A stretch of 64,000 bases of DNA, from positions 124,001-188,000 of the forward strand of contig NZ_JADR01000008.1 in the NCBI RefSeq assembly GCF_000518485.1. The letters are read 5' to 3'. Below are positions 44,575 to 51,772 of this stretch, one piece after another. The translations under genes and the position numbers were made by a program. This DNA is from Olleya marilimosa CAM030. GTDB taxonomy: Bacteria; Bacteroidota; Bacteroidia; Flavobacteriales; Flavobacteriaceae. The notes under the pieces were generated by a model, which was not told the origin of the DNA, did not search any database, and was given only the letters and a program-made list of their open reading frames with translations. The number at the start of each line of letters is the position of its first letter. Within the stretch, counting starts at the first letter, position 1.

Positions 44575-46371
44575 ATGACAACAAAAGCAAGTACTACAAG
44601 CAAAAACGGAAAGGCAACAGCCACCGTTAAAAATGAAGTCAAGAAGAAATTGACACAAGGCGCCATTGGACTTCAAGTTCAAGAACTACCTATCGGAAGG
44701 ATTATTCCAGACCCAATGCAACCAAGAAAAACCTTTAACGATGAAGCGCTTAAGCAACTATCTGAAAGCATCGAAGAACACGGTGTCCTACAACCTATTA
44801 CTGTCCGAAAATCTGGAAAAGATTACATCATCGTCATGGGAGAGCGTAGGTTTCGCGCAAGCAAATTGGTAAAAAAGAAAACCATTCCGAGTATCGTTAG
44901 GGAATATGCTAATAATGATGTTCTAGAAATTCAAATTATCGAAAATCTGCAACGACAGGATGTTGAACCTACTGAAGAAGCCGAAGCTGTAGCATTCCTA
45001 AGCGAAAAATATGCGCCAACGGAAATTGCAAAACGGTTGGGAAGAACAGAAAACTTTGTAAGGCAACGTTTAAAATTAGCAGCTCTAATTGAAGGTTTTA
45101 AAGTGTTTGTTCGTAATGGCGAAATGACGATTTCGTTAGGTGTAGGTGTTGCGCTTTTCGAGCCAGAGGAACAGCAAATGATGCTAGAAACAATGGGCGA
45201 AGATTTTAATGCACATCAAATTAATCAGATGATTAAAAATCAGACTTATGATTTGGAGAATGCACCTTTCGATGTGGTTGATGACAAATTGATTACTAAA
45301 GTCGGAGCTTGTACAACATGTCCGTTCAACGCAGCAAATCAAGGTAATTTGTTTGGCGAAGGTAAAATGGTGTGTACAAAATCAGCCTGTTATGAAACGA
45401 AGAAAAGCAAGTCATTCTTGAACTTGATTGAGAAATCGAAGAAAGAGAATGTGTTGTTGATTCCTGAAATTCGCAAATATTGGGCAACTGATGACAATAA
45501 TAAGCTCATTATATCGCAATTGGAAAAAAGTGGCTTGAAGGTCTATCTGCTGGATGATGTTGAAATAATCGAAGAGCCAATTGAACCTACAATAGAAGCA
45601 ATTAAGAAAGAATACCAACATTACGACTATTCTGAAAATGAGCTGAGCGCTGAATTTGAAGAAGTGACTCAGAATTACAAAGAAGAATTAAAAACATATA
45701 ATTCAGCAAAAGAAAATGGATTTGTAAATGGTGTTATGTTTCATCCAAAAACGTATGTTCACAAAGCAATCTTTGTGAAGCTAGTAGAAGATTCAAAAAC
45801 TGAAAATTCTACATATTCGGAACCGTTGGCAAATAGAAAAATGGCAGAGTGTTCGCCAGAAGAGCAAATCGTTAAAATCAACGAAAGAGAAACACGAAAG
45901 CGACACATCGGGCATAATAAGGAATTTGAGGACATAGTTCAGATGATTCGTGAAACCGATTATATCGAAAAGAAGAAATCACTTTCGGTAGATGAAATGG
46001 TGGCTTTCTCATTAACGGTATTTGAAAACAATGTGGACTATGTAGGTCGACAAAAACACTTTTCAAAATTATTGGGTAACACATCCAAGAAGACTGATGT
46101 GGAAACTGTCGAGAACTTCAAAAAGAATTTCAAAAAGGAAACCTTTTATAAGTTGATTCGGTACATCCTTACCAAGCAAGTACATTTTGGCGAAAGCAAT
46201 CACGTTAATAACTTAACAAACATTTCATTCTACAATGCGATGCAAGGGTATTATAAAACCAAAATTGCCAATATTGAAAAGGAATATGCAGAAGAGAGAA
46301 ACAAGCGTGAAGCACGTTTGAAAGAGCGAATAGGAAAACTTGAAAAGAAAATTCAGGAATTAAACGATTAG
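44575..46371 (+). CDS. parB: Large ParB/Spo0J-family protein
   Basis: A 598-residue ParB-family protein; typical ParB proteins are about 300. The N-terminal CTPase/ParB domain includes IIPDPMQPRKTF (about 43-54), GERRFRA (about 88-94) and ENLQRQDVEPTEEAEA (about 122-137). A helix-turn-helix KLGRTENFVRQRLKLA-like region follows. A cysteine cluster (CTTCPFNAANQG and CTKSACYE, about 244-280) suggests a zinc-binding insertion. The long C-terminus is charged and ends in a coiled coil (KEYAEERNKREARLKERIGK). It likely partitions the mobile element or acts as its regulator; no ParA is seen here. Its leader is repeat L2. Confidence 0.8.
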   Translation: MTTKASTTSKNGKATATVKNEVKKKLTQGAIGLQVQELPIGRIIPDPMQPRKTFNDEALKQLSESIEEHGVLQPITVRKSGKDYIIVMGERRFRASKLVKKKTIPSIVREYANNDVLEIQIIENLQRQDVEPTEEAEAVAFLSEKYAPTEIAKRLGRTENFVRQRLKLAALIEGFKVFVRNGEMTISLGVGVALFEPEEQQMMLETMGEDFNAHQINQMIKNQTYDLENAPFDVVDDKLITKVGACTTCPFNAANQGNLFGEGKMVCTKSACYETKKSKSFLNLIEKSKKENVLLIPEIRKYWATDDNNKLIISQLEKSGLKVYLLDDVEIIEEPIEPTIEAIKKEYQHYDYSENELSAEFEEVTQNYKEELKTYNSAKENGFVNGVMFHPKTYVHKAIFVKLVEDSKTENSTYSEPLANRKMAECSPEEQIVKINERETRKRHIGHNKEFEDIVQMIRETDYIEKKKSLSVDEMVAFSLTVFENNVDYVGRQKHFSKLLGNTSKKTDVETVENFKKNFKKETFYKLIRYILTKQVHFGESNHVNNLTNISFYNAMQGYYKTKIANIEKEYAEERNKREARLKERIGKLEKKIQELND

Positions 46372-46390
46372 CTTTTGTTGTTGGAAGTAA

Positions 46391-46412
46391 GGGGCAGCAT
46401 TCGTGCTGGCTC
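46391..46412 (+). terminator. Terminator after the ParB gene
   Basis: CAGCA-TTCG-TGCTG is a perfect stem with a UUCG tetraloop, extended by partly paired flanks, then T7. Confidence 0.75.
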
Positions 46413-46481
46413 TTATTTTTTTATATAGTCCTTCGTAAAAAAAAGGTAGGTAGAACCTATTCAATCAATATCAGCGCAAAG

Positions 46482-46630
46482 GTAAACTCGTAAAATACAC
46501 CCATCAAAAGACTACGGCATAAAGCCTACACATCATCCAACGCTTATTTATTCCGTTTCCTTTTGAGCTGTGATTTTATCTTCCGTTTAGATACTGCTCA
46601 AATATTGTTTAATCAAAAAATATTAGAATT
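46482..46630 (+). promoter_or_regulatory. Leader repeat L3 upstream of a 53-residue ORF
   Basis: Same ordered blocks as L1 and L2, ending at the ATG at 46631. Its presence in front of a very short ORF is the best evidence that this ORF is a real gene. Confidence 0.65.
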
Positions 46631-46792
46631 ATGAAACAAGTACCTGAAAAACCCAACATGTCATTACAAGAAGCAGAAGAACATTACCGATTAAGTAGTG
46701 AAAATTACGATGTCGATAGTGGAGAAAGTCATTTAGCTTATTACAGGGAAAAGCATCCTGCGAATTATCAAGTATTATTAGATAGCGTTTAA
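46631..46792 (+). CDS. Small 53-residue ORF under leader L3
   Basis: Begins MKQVPEKPNMSLQEAEEHYR and ends YQVLLDSV. Acidic, soluble, no Cys; no known family recognised. The ATG lies at the same place relative to the leader repeat as in the DUF932 and parB genes, which supports translation. The stop overlaps the left arm of a small palindrome (46793-46812). Confidence 0.55.
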   Translation: MKQVPEKPNMSLQEAEEHYRLSSENYDVDSGESHLAYYREKHPANYQVLLDSV

Positions 46793-46812
46793 CCTGCCTG
46801 TCGGCAGACAGG
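46793..46812. repeat. CCTGCC-type palindrome
   Basis: CCTGCCTG-TCGG-CAGACAGG forms an 8-bp stem with one mismatch and a UCGG loop. A related palindrome (CCTGCC-GGAC-GGGCAGG) lies inside element B at 47447-47463. These resemble small dispersed palindromes common in flavobacterial genomes. Confidence 0.5.
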
Positions 46813-46828
46813 TTTAAAATCTCACATC

Positions 46829-47374
46829 ATGGAAAATTTAAAAGTAGTTCAGTTCGATTTCGGTTTTGAATGTAAGCCGATATTAGCAAAAGAAAAAGTA
46901 GTAAAACCAACTAAAAAGCATAAGAGTGATTTCGTTTTCGATTTTATGGATTGCCTTGCGAGTCCAATAATTGTTTTTAAATCAGCATGGCAAGACACTA
47001 TTCCAAAAGACATTCTTGGTAGAATAAAATTATCACGAATAATATGCTCAATGACGCAAGAGAAAATGGCATCACTTATAGAGACTTTAGCCTATATGAT
47101 GCCAAGAACTTATGAAGCACCCATGCAAACAGAATGGGTAAACATTTACACGTGGCTAGGACTTCAATATGCAATGCAGACCAAAAGTAAAGACCAATTA
47201 GAAGCTATGATTGAAATAGCACCAAAAGAATTGTCAGATTATGAAAAAGGACTCTTAAAAAACCTGAGATTATGGATTTATGATAAGCGAAGAAAAGCGC
47301 TTAAGGGTATTTTGAAAAAGAATAAAGTATCAAAAGACGATGGTATTTTGGATATTCAAGAGAAGTTGTTTTAA
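46829..47374 (+). CDS. Unknown 181-residue protein
   Basis: No signal peptide. N-terminal VVQFDFGFECKP, then a mid-region with FMDCLASPIIVFKSAWQDTI and an Ala/Leu-rich helical C-terminus. I do not recognise the family. It follows the L3-driven small ORF by about 36 bp and may be in the same transcript. Conserved position in the backbone suggests a mobile-element maintenance role; nothing in the sequence shows it. Confidence 0.45.
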   Translation: MENLKVVQFDFGFECKPILAKEKVVKPTKKHKSDFVFDFMDCLASPIIVFKSAWQDTIPKDILGRIKLSRIICSMTQEKMASLIETLAYMMPRTYEAPMQTEWVNIYTWLGLQYAMQTKSKDQLEAMIEIAPKELSDYEKGLLKNLRLWIYDKRRKALKGILKKNKVSKDDGILDIQEKLF

Positions 47375-47418
47375 AATAATATTCCGCTTATACGAGGAGA
47401 TTGTCTTATCATGCCATT

Positions 47419-47603
47419 CAGCACATTTCCTTCCATTCCGTACCCGCCTGCCGGACGGGCAGGAAAACTACATTCCAGAAAATGAGCTTCATTATCAAAG
47501 TCTTGGACATAATCCACACTTTTGACTCTTCATTCCGTTAACCCTTTCCGCTTCTCTGGAAAGGAACACTTCATTCCCAAGTAAAAAGTGTGGATCAAGT
47601 CCG
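47419..47603 (+). ncRNA. Structured repeat element B
   Basis: Second copy of the A/B/C family. The outer stem is a perfect 12-bp match: ATCCACACTTTT (47512-47523) with AAAAGTGTGGAT (47584-47595). The inner hairpin is CCTTTCC (47543-47549) with GGAAAGG (47558-47564). A palindrome (CCTGCC type) is inserted near its 5' part relative to A and C. It fills most of the 355-bp gap between the 181-residue protein gene and the AraC gene. Confidence 0.5.
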
Positions 47604-47680
47604 ATTCTCTAAAATACAGAAGCACAGGATTAAATAAAAAATACTTTTATTACATATCGTTATTGGGATAATGTTATATT

Positions 47681-47691
47681 TATGAGTTATA
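47681..47691 (+). repeat. Left 11-bp inverted repeat of the AraC-VOC cassette
   Basis: TATGAGTTATA, whose exact reverse complement TATAACTCATA lies at 49150-49160. The two enclose the AraC and VOC genes and nothing else. Confidence 0.4.
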
Positions 47692-47730
47692 ATACACATT
47701 GTGCGTTATTCAAAAAACAGCAATAAATAA

Positions 47731-48546
47731 ATGAAATACCAAACATTTCAACCAAATTCAGATTTGGAATCTCTTATCAGTTGTTATTGGACTTTAGAAG
47801 TTCCTGCTGAATCTGATGCACAAAGACAGCGGATAATTCCAGATGGAACAATTGAAATGGCTTTTATACTTGGAGACGATATTAAACGATACACTTCGGA
47901 GAATGAATTCATTATACAACCTCGTGCAATGGTTCTCGGACAGACGATTGAACCCTTTTATATTGAACCGACAGGCTACGTGAATACATTTGCAATTCGT
48001 TTTTATCCTTATGGTTTTGCGAATTTTGTAAATATGCCGATTAAGAATTTAGCAAATAAGGAAACACCTATTGAATTTTTGTTCGGAGAAAAAACAGCTA
48101 ATGAATTGGAACAAAAAATAATTCAGGCGATCAATAGTCGTGAACGAATAGAAATCATTGAAAATTTTCTATTAGATAAATTAAACAAAAAAACTACAAT
48201 TGACAATATCGTAAAAACAACGATTGATGCCCTTTTAGCAACGAATGGAAGTGCTTCGATAAGTACTATTCTTAAAGGAGATTTATCAAAACGGAGACAA
48301 CTTGAACGGAAATTTTTAAAACAAATTGGAGTTAGTCCAAAACAATTAGGTAAAGTAATCCGACTGCAAACTGCCCTAAAATTGCTTCTTAATAAAGAGT
48401 CTGAAAAATTGACTGATATTGCGTATAAAACAGAATACTTCGACCAAGCACATTTTACAAAAGACTTTAAAGAGTTTACTGGAATTAACCCAAAGGAGTT
48501 TTTAAGCAATGAAAATATGACACTTTCTACCCTTTTCTACAAATAG
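47731..48546 (+). CDS. AraC-family transcriptional regulator
   Basis: A 271-residue regulator. N-terminal sensor domain of about 1-150 (DUF6597-like; LISCYWTLEVPAES, QRIIPDGTIEMAFI). The C-terminal AraC HTH pair covers about 165-265: LSKRRQLERKFLKQIGVSPK and KLTDIAYKTEYFDQAHFTKD, with FKEFTGINPKEF. It probably regulates the VOC lipoprotein gene that follows and itself; the ligand is unknown. Both genes lie between repeat elements B and C. Confidence 0.88.
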   Translation: MKYQTFQPNSDLESLISCYWTLEVPAESDAQRQRIIPDGTIEMAFILGDDIKRYTSENEFIIQPRAMVLGQTIEPFYIEPTGYVNTFAIRFYPYGFANFVNMPIKNLANKETPIEFLFGEKTANELEQKIIQAINSRERIEIIENFLLDKLNKKTTIDNIVKTTIDALLATNGSASISTILKGDLSKRRQLERKFLKQIGVSPKQLGKVIRLQTALKLLLNKESEKLTDIAYKTEYFDQAHFTKDFKEFTGINPKEFLSNENMTLSTLFYK

Positions 48547-48621
48547 TCAGGGTGTCGCATTTTTACAATTTTTTTATTTGTACTAAGCCTAAATTTGTCT
48601 TGTAAAATCAAACAGGACGAA

Positions 48622-49116
48622 ATGAAAAAAACCATTCTTTATACAGCCATAATTCTTTCATTTAGTATTACAGCCTGTAACAATCAAAGCAAATCTAAAA
48701 CCGAAACTATCTCGGTAGAATCTAATATTAATCAAAAAACAGAAAAAATGAAAAGTCATATTTCAATTTTTGAAATTCCAGCAACGGATATTTCACGAGC
48801 AGTTAATTTTTATCAAGCAATTTTAGACCTTAACATTGAGAAAATGGAAATGCCCGAAATGGAAATGGGAATATTTCCTTATGAAGAACAAATGGTTACT
48901 GGAGTTATTATTAGAGCAGAAGGCTATAAACCTTCGGCTAATGGTGTAACCATATACTTAAATGGTGGAGATAATCTTCAAGTAATTCTTGATAAAGTTG
49001 AGAAAACTGGAGGAGAAATAATTGTTCCGAAATCACTTCACGCAGACGAAAGTGGTTATTACGCTCTATTTCTTGACTCGGAAGGAAATAAAATTGGTCT
49101 GCATTCCCCAAATTAA
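48622..49116 (+). CDS. VOC-family (glyoxalase-fold) lipoprotein
   Basis: Starting at ATG 48622 the protein has a lipoprotein signal (SITAC near residue 19); the longer frame from 48595 adds only a short leader without a signal. The VOC domain covers about 50-165: ISIFEIPATDISRAVNFYQ, then EKTGGEIIVPK and YALFLDSEGNKIGLHS, with the Glu near the end as in metal-binding VOC proteins. Exported VOC proteins are unusual; a role as periplasmic binding or resistance protein is possible. It lies 75 bp after the AraC gene. Confidence 0.75.
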   Translation: MKKTILYTAIILSFSITACNNQSKSKTETISVESNINQKTEKMKSHISIFEIPATDISRAVNFYQAILDLNIEKMEMPEMEMGIFPYEEQMVTGVIIRAEGYKPSANGVTIYLNGGDNLQVILDKVEKTGGEIIVPKSLHADESGYYALFLDSEGNKIGLHSPN

Positions 49117-49149
49117 ATACGGGAAAAAGAACGAACGAAAAACAACGTA

Positions 49150-49160
49150 TATAACTCATA
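49150..49160 (-). repeat. Right 11-bp inverted repeat of the AraC-VOC cassette
   Basis: TATAACTCATA, exact reverse complement of the 11-mer at 47681-47691, 33 bp after the VOC stop. Confidence 0.4.
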
Positions 49161-49349
49161 GCTAATTAGTTTTTTGTTTAAACCGTATTTGCATTTTATT
49201 TATTAGATTACTTTCTGAAAATTAATTACAATTTATTTCCTTACTATTCTTATACTAGAAAGTTTCCTCGTCCTAATTTTAAATTTTATTAATTAGTCAC
49301 TAACAATTAATTATTCATGACGATGGTAACCTCTTTTTCAGAATCCATT

Positions 49350-49514
49350 CAGCACATTTTTTTCCATTTCGTAAAAACTACATTCCAGTAAAAGAGCTTC
49401 ATTAAAATAAGTCTTGGTCCTAATCCACACTTTTGAAACTTCATTCCGTTAACCCTTTCCGCTTCTCTGGGAAGGAATACTTCATTCCCAAATAAAAAGC
49501 GTGAATCAAGTCCG
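49350..49514 (+). ncRNA. Structured repeat element C
   Basis: Third copy of the A/B/C family; closest to B. The inner hairpin CCTTTCC with GGGAAGG keeps pairing through one G-U pair where B has A-U. The outer stem (ATCCACACTTTT with AAAAGCGTGAAT) carries two mismatches compared with B, so it is weaker. It occupies part of the 840-bp gap between the VOC gene and ssb. Confidence 0.5.
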
Positions 49515-49667
49515 CCTAATAGGATAAAATTGTATTTGCATTTTGTTCCACTTCCTATGATTTTGTATTTCACAAAGACTTTAGAATCACTTCCGTAATC
49601 CAACACCGTCATACCTTTTTTTGACAGCAAAATAACAACATTCAGCTTTGAACGACAGCATAACCAG

Positions 49668-49691
49668 GCTCACTTCGACTGCGCTCAGCGC
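49668..49691. repeat. Intergenic copy of the palindromic repeat found inside cusA
   Basis: CTTCGACTGCGCTCAGCGCA plus GGCT matches the cusA-internal copy (13025-13048) at 21 of 24 positions. It explains the open frame on the minus strand here, which reads a low-complexity Ala/Arg/Ser peptide and is not a gene. The rest of the gap between elements C and ssb holds only the weak small ORF at 49780. Confidence 0.55.
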
Positions 49692-49779
49692 AGGCTAACC
49701 TCGCACTTTTTATATGTCTAAACAAAGCTGAATATTGGAGCGCACTAAGCAACAAAAAGAAGGTAACAGCGTCGGCTCT

Positions 49780-49914
49780 ATGGGAAGTAAATCTAAAATG
49801 AATCTTATGAAATCTTACAAAATCAATAAAAAGGAAGCGGAACAAAAGTTAAAAAAACAAAAAAAGGAAAACGCTCTGGATATAATAAGTAAATCAATAA
49901 CAAAGCCTTTCTGA
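49780..49914 (+). CDS. Possible 44-residue Lys-rich ORF
   Basis: Three in-frame ATGs (49780, 49798, 49807) open a short basic peptide, MGSKSKMNLMKSYKINKKEA and on, rich in Lys/Gln. It ends just upstream of ssb. No family match; could be chance. Confidence 0.25.
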   Translation: MGSKSKMNLMKSYKINKKEAEQKLKKQKKENALDIISKSITKPF

Positions 49915-49956
49915 ATAGTTCAGTTAGGTCAATATTAATCTTTAAATTTTTTAATT

Positions 49957-50310
49957 ATGAGTACTCTAAAAAACAAAGTACAGTTAATTGGCAACGTAGG
50001 AAACGAGCCAGAAATCACAAACCTTGAAAGCGGAAAGAAAGTTGCAAAATTTTCAATCGCAACCAATGAATCTTATAAAGATTCTAAAGGCGAAAAAGTG
50101 ACAAATACCCAATGGCACAATATTGTAGCATGGGGAAAGATTGCCGAAATTGTTGAGAAATATGTAGGCAAAGGAAAAGAAGTAGCACTAGAGGGAAAAT
50201 TGACCTCACGCTCTTATGAAACCAAAGAGGGAGAAAAAAGATACGTTACCGAAGTGGTCGTAGATGAAATCTTGCTTTTAGGAATTAAAGGCGAAAACGC
50301 TACTGAATAA
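49957..50310 (+). CDS. ssb: Single-stranded DNA-binding protein
   Basis: A 117-residue OB-fold protein: LKNKVQLIGNVGNEPEIT, KVAKFSIATNESYKDS, TQWHNIVAWGKIAEIVEKYV and KGKEVALEGKLTSRSYE are classic SSB segments. It lacks the long acidic C-terminal tail of chromosomal SSB (it ends LLGIKGENATE), as in many plasmid- or ICE-borne versions. It would coat single-stranded DNA during conjugative transfer. The upstream AATATT-AATC context resembles the end of the leader repeats. Confidence 0.93.
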   Translation: MSTLKNKVQLIGNVGNEPEITNLESGKKVAKFSIATNESYKDSKGEKVTNTQWHNIVAWGKIAEIVEKYVGKGKEVALEGKLTSRSYETKEGEKRYVTEVVVDEILLLGIKGENATE

Positions 50311-50320
50311 TTGAAAATTA

Positions 50321-50357
50321 AAAGAGAGCGTTCTTGTCGAAAAGTTGCGCTCTCTTT
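50321..50357 (+). terminator. Terminator after ssb
   Basis: AAAGAGAGCG pairs perfectly with CGCTCTCTTT around a 17-nt loop, followed by T-rich sequence. Confidence 0.85.
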
Positions 50358-50387
50358 TTCATTATTAACTTATAAAAAGAAAAAACA

Positions 50388-50768
50388 ATGAAGGATAAAG
50401 TTAACAAAATAAAAGCCGATTTGCAACATTTTTGTGGTACAGAAATGTTCTTTAAAATCCCATTAATTGGAACTCGTTTTACTGACGGATTGAAATATTT
50501 AGCCAACGAAGCGGAATGCTTTTGGCTGATTACAGATGCATCAGTAATTGCAAAAAGTTTATCAAATAGAAGCTCTTTTATTACTATCGATTTTAAGCGA
50601 CTTTCTGAAAAGGAACAGTTTGAAAAACAATGTGAAGCCATCATTAATTATAGTGATGGAAATGATAAAATTTTTGAAACGCACCGATATAATGTAACCG
50701 ATTTTCCTTTGGATGAATTGCGATTATTTTTCGTAGATAATACGTTGATGCTTCCGAGCGAATACTGA
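50388..50768 (+). CDS. DUF6876 family protein
   Basis: A 126-residue soluble protein with the DUF6876 pattern: LQHFCGTEMFFKIPLIGTRF and TDGLKYLANEAECFWLI early, then FPLDELRLFFVDNTLMLPSE at the end. The family is found in mobile elements of Bacteroidota; function unknown. The next small gene follows after 10 bp. Confidence 0.65.
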   Translation: MKDKVNKIKADLQHFCGTEMFFKIPLIGTRFTDGLKYLANEAECFWLITDASVIAKSLSNRSSFITIDFKRLSEKEQFEKQCEAIINYSDGNDKIFETHRYNVTDFPLDELRLFFVDNTLMLPSEY

Positions 50769-50778
50769 AAATTGTGTT

Positions 50779-50976
50779 ATGGTATATCTCAATTATACGA
50801 ACCTCGATAACGAAACCCAAGAACGTTTGGTTTCGGTTTCCAAAAAAGATGTTGAGCATAAATTTGGAAATGATTTGAAACGCTATGCCGAAGAACATCA
50901 TATTGAATATGATACACTTTTGGAAGAAGAAGCTCTAAGAAATTTGTATTCTTATGACTATGTTTTTAATATTTAA
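50779..50976 (+). CDS. Unknown 65-residue protein
   Basis: Acidic helical protein (DNETQERLVSVSKKDVEHKF); no family recognised. The tight spacing with the DUF6876 gene supports a shared operon. Small size leaves moderate doubt. Confidence 0.45.
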   Translation: MVYLNYTNLDNETQERLVSVSKKDVEHKFGNDLKRYAEEHHIEYDTLLEEEALRNLYSYDYVFNI

Positions 50977-51135
50977 AATCGAATTATTAACCCAGGGCCT
51001 TTAATTATTTAGAGGTCTTTTTTTGTCATGTTATTTTATATTCTGCAACAAAAAGAGGGGTTTGTTAAACATACTTTTAAACTTCAATTGAAACACTCTT
51101 AAAAAATCTAATTTCAATTCGTATTACAGAAAAAG

Positions 51136-51159
51136 CCATTACATTTTTGGATGTAATGG
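51136..51159 (+). terminator. Terminator before the mobilisation genes
   Basis: CCATTACAT pairs perfectly with ATGTAATGG around loop TTTTGG, followed by T8. Confidence 0.85.
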
Positions 51160-51169
51160 TATTTTTTTT

Positions 51170-51187
51170 GTCCCGCTAAAGCGGGAC
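51170..51187. repeat. Perfect inverted repeat, GTCCCGCT-AA-AGCGGGAC
   Basis: An 8-bp GC-rich stem with a 2-nt loop in AT-rich DNA, at the left of the possible oriT region upstream of the relaxase genes. It is not followed by a T-tract, so termination is unlikely. Confidence 0.55.
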
Positions 51188-51366
51188 GAAAAGGAATAGC
51201 AAGAGGGTAACACGCTAGCGCGATGTTTCGATTTTCAGTTTTTTCAAAACCCTAGTGAAATCAACACCTATCGGCGATTGATTGTTTTGGTTTTCAAATT
51301 TTTAGCATCGTTTTTTCAGAAAATAACCTCGCAACCCAATAAAAACAACAAATTTTTTCAGAAAAA
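51188..51366 (+). other. Possible oriT region
   Basis: A non-coding stretch between the terminator/inverted repeat and the BfmA-type gene, with a GC-rich core (ACACGCTAGCGCGATG near 51212-51227). It is the usual place for the transfer origin next to relaxase genes. No nic site can be recognised with confidence. The rest of the 50977-51366 gap shows only a weak hairpin near 50997 and the terminator. Confidence 0.35.
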
Positions 51367-51768
51367 ATGGATAAAGGATATGAAAAAGAGCGGTTTGAGA
51401 AGCTCGGGATTAAAACTTCAGTAGCAGAGCGTTTTCGAGAGTTTAGTAAAAAATTGTCTAAATCACAATCGATGACGTTGCTTTTGATGCTAGACTTTTT
51501 TGAGAATAATGGCATTTCACCAAATGAAACTTTGGGACCAAATATGCAAACATTGGAGAGTGAAATTAAGAAGCGAATCAATGCGGTAATCGCCATCATA
51601 AAAGACATAGAAAAGAACCATGACAAACCTACAACCGCGATGTTGGAATCCTTGTTTATGGGATTAGAACCCAAACCGAAAAAGCTGATTTTAGCGAAAG
51701 AAATTAAAGAAGTCAAAGACACAAAAGTTCAGTTTGTCGAAAAAAAAGATTCAAATAATCAATTATAA
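51367..51768 (+). CDS. BfmA/BtgA-family mobilisation protein
   Basis: A 133-residue DNA-binding accessory protein, similar to the BfmA/BtgA/MobA family of Bacteroides elements. The N-terminal ribbon/helix-like region is KTSVAERFREFSKKLSKSQS, followed by MLDFFENNGISP and a helical middle. It likely binds oriT and helps the relaxase. The stop is 4 bp before the relaxase start. Confidence 0.75.
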   Translation: MDKGYEKERFEKLGIKTSVAERFREFSKKLSKSQSMTLLLMLDFFENNGISPNETLGPNMQTLESEIKKRINAVIAIIKDIEKNHDKPTTAMLESLFMGLEPKPKKLILAKEIKEVKDTKVQFVEKKDSNNQL

Positions 51769-51772
51769 AATT

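Noticed and set aside
43121-49514. CRISPR array suggested by repeated blocks
   Set aside because: The repeats are 150-185 bp, far apart, without regular spacers, and no cas genes are present.
43121-49514. Insertion sequence as explanation for elements A-C
   Set aside because: No transposase frame, no terminal inverted repeats at the element ends and no clear target duplications were seen.
49349-49845. Two open frames on the minus strand between the VOC gene and ssb
   Set aside because: They lie over structured element C and over the palindromic repeat at 49668, and their peptides are low-complexity. Repeat DNA explains them.
50997-51016. Weak hairpin after the 65-residue gene as terminator
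   Set aside because: The stem is about five pairs with a G-U pair; the strong terminator 120 bp downstream is the better candidate.
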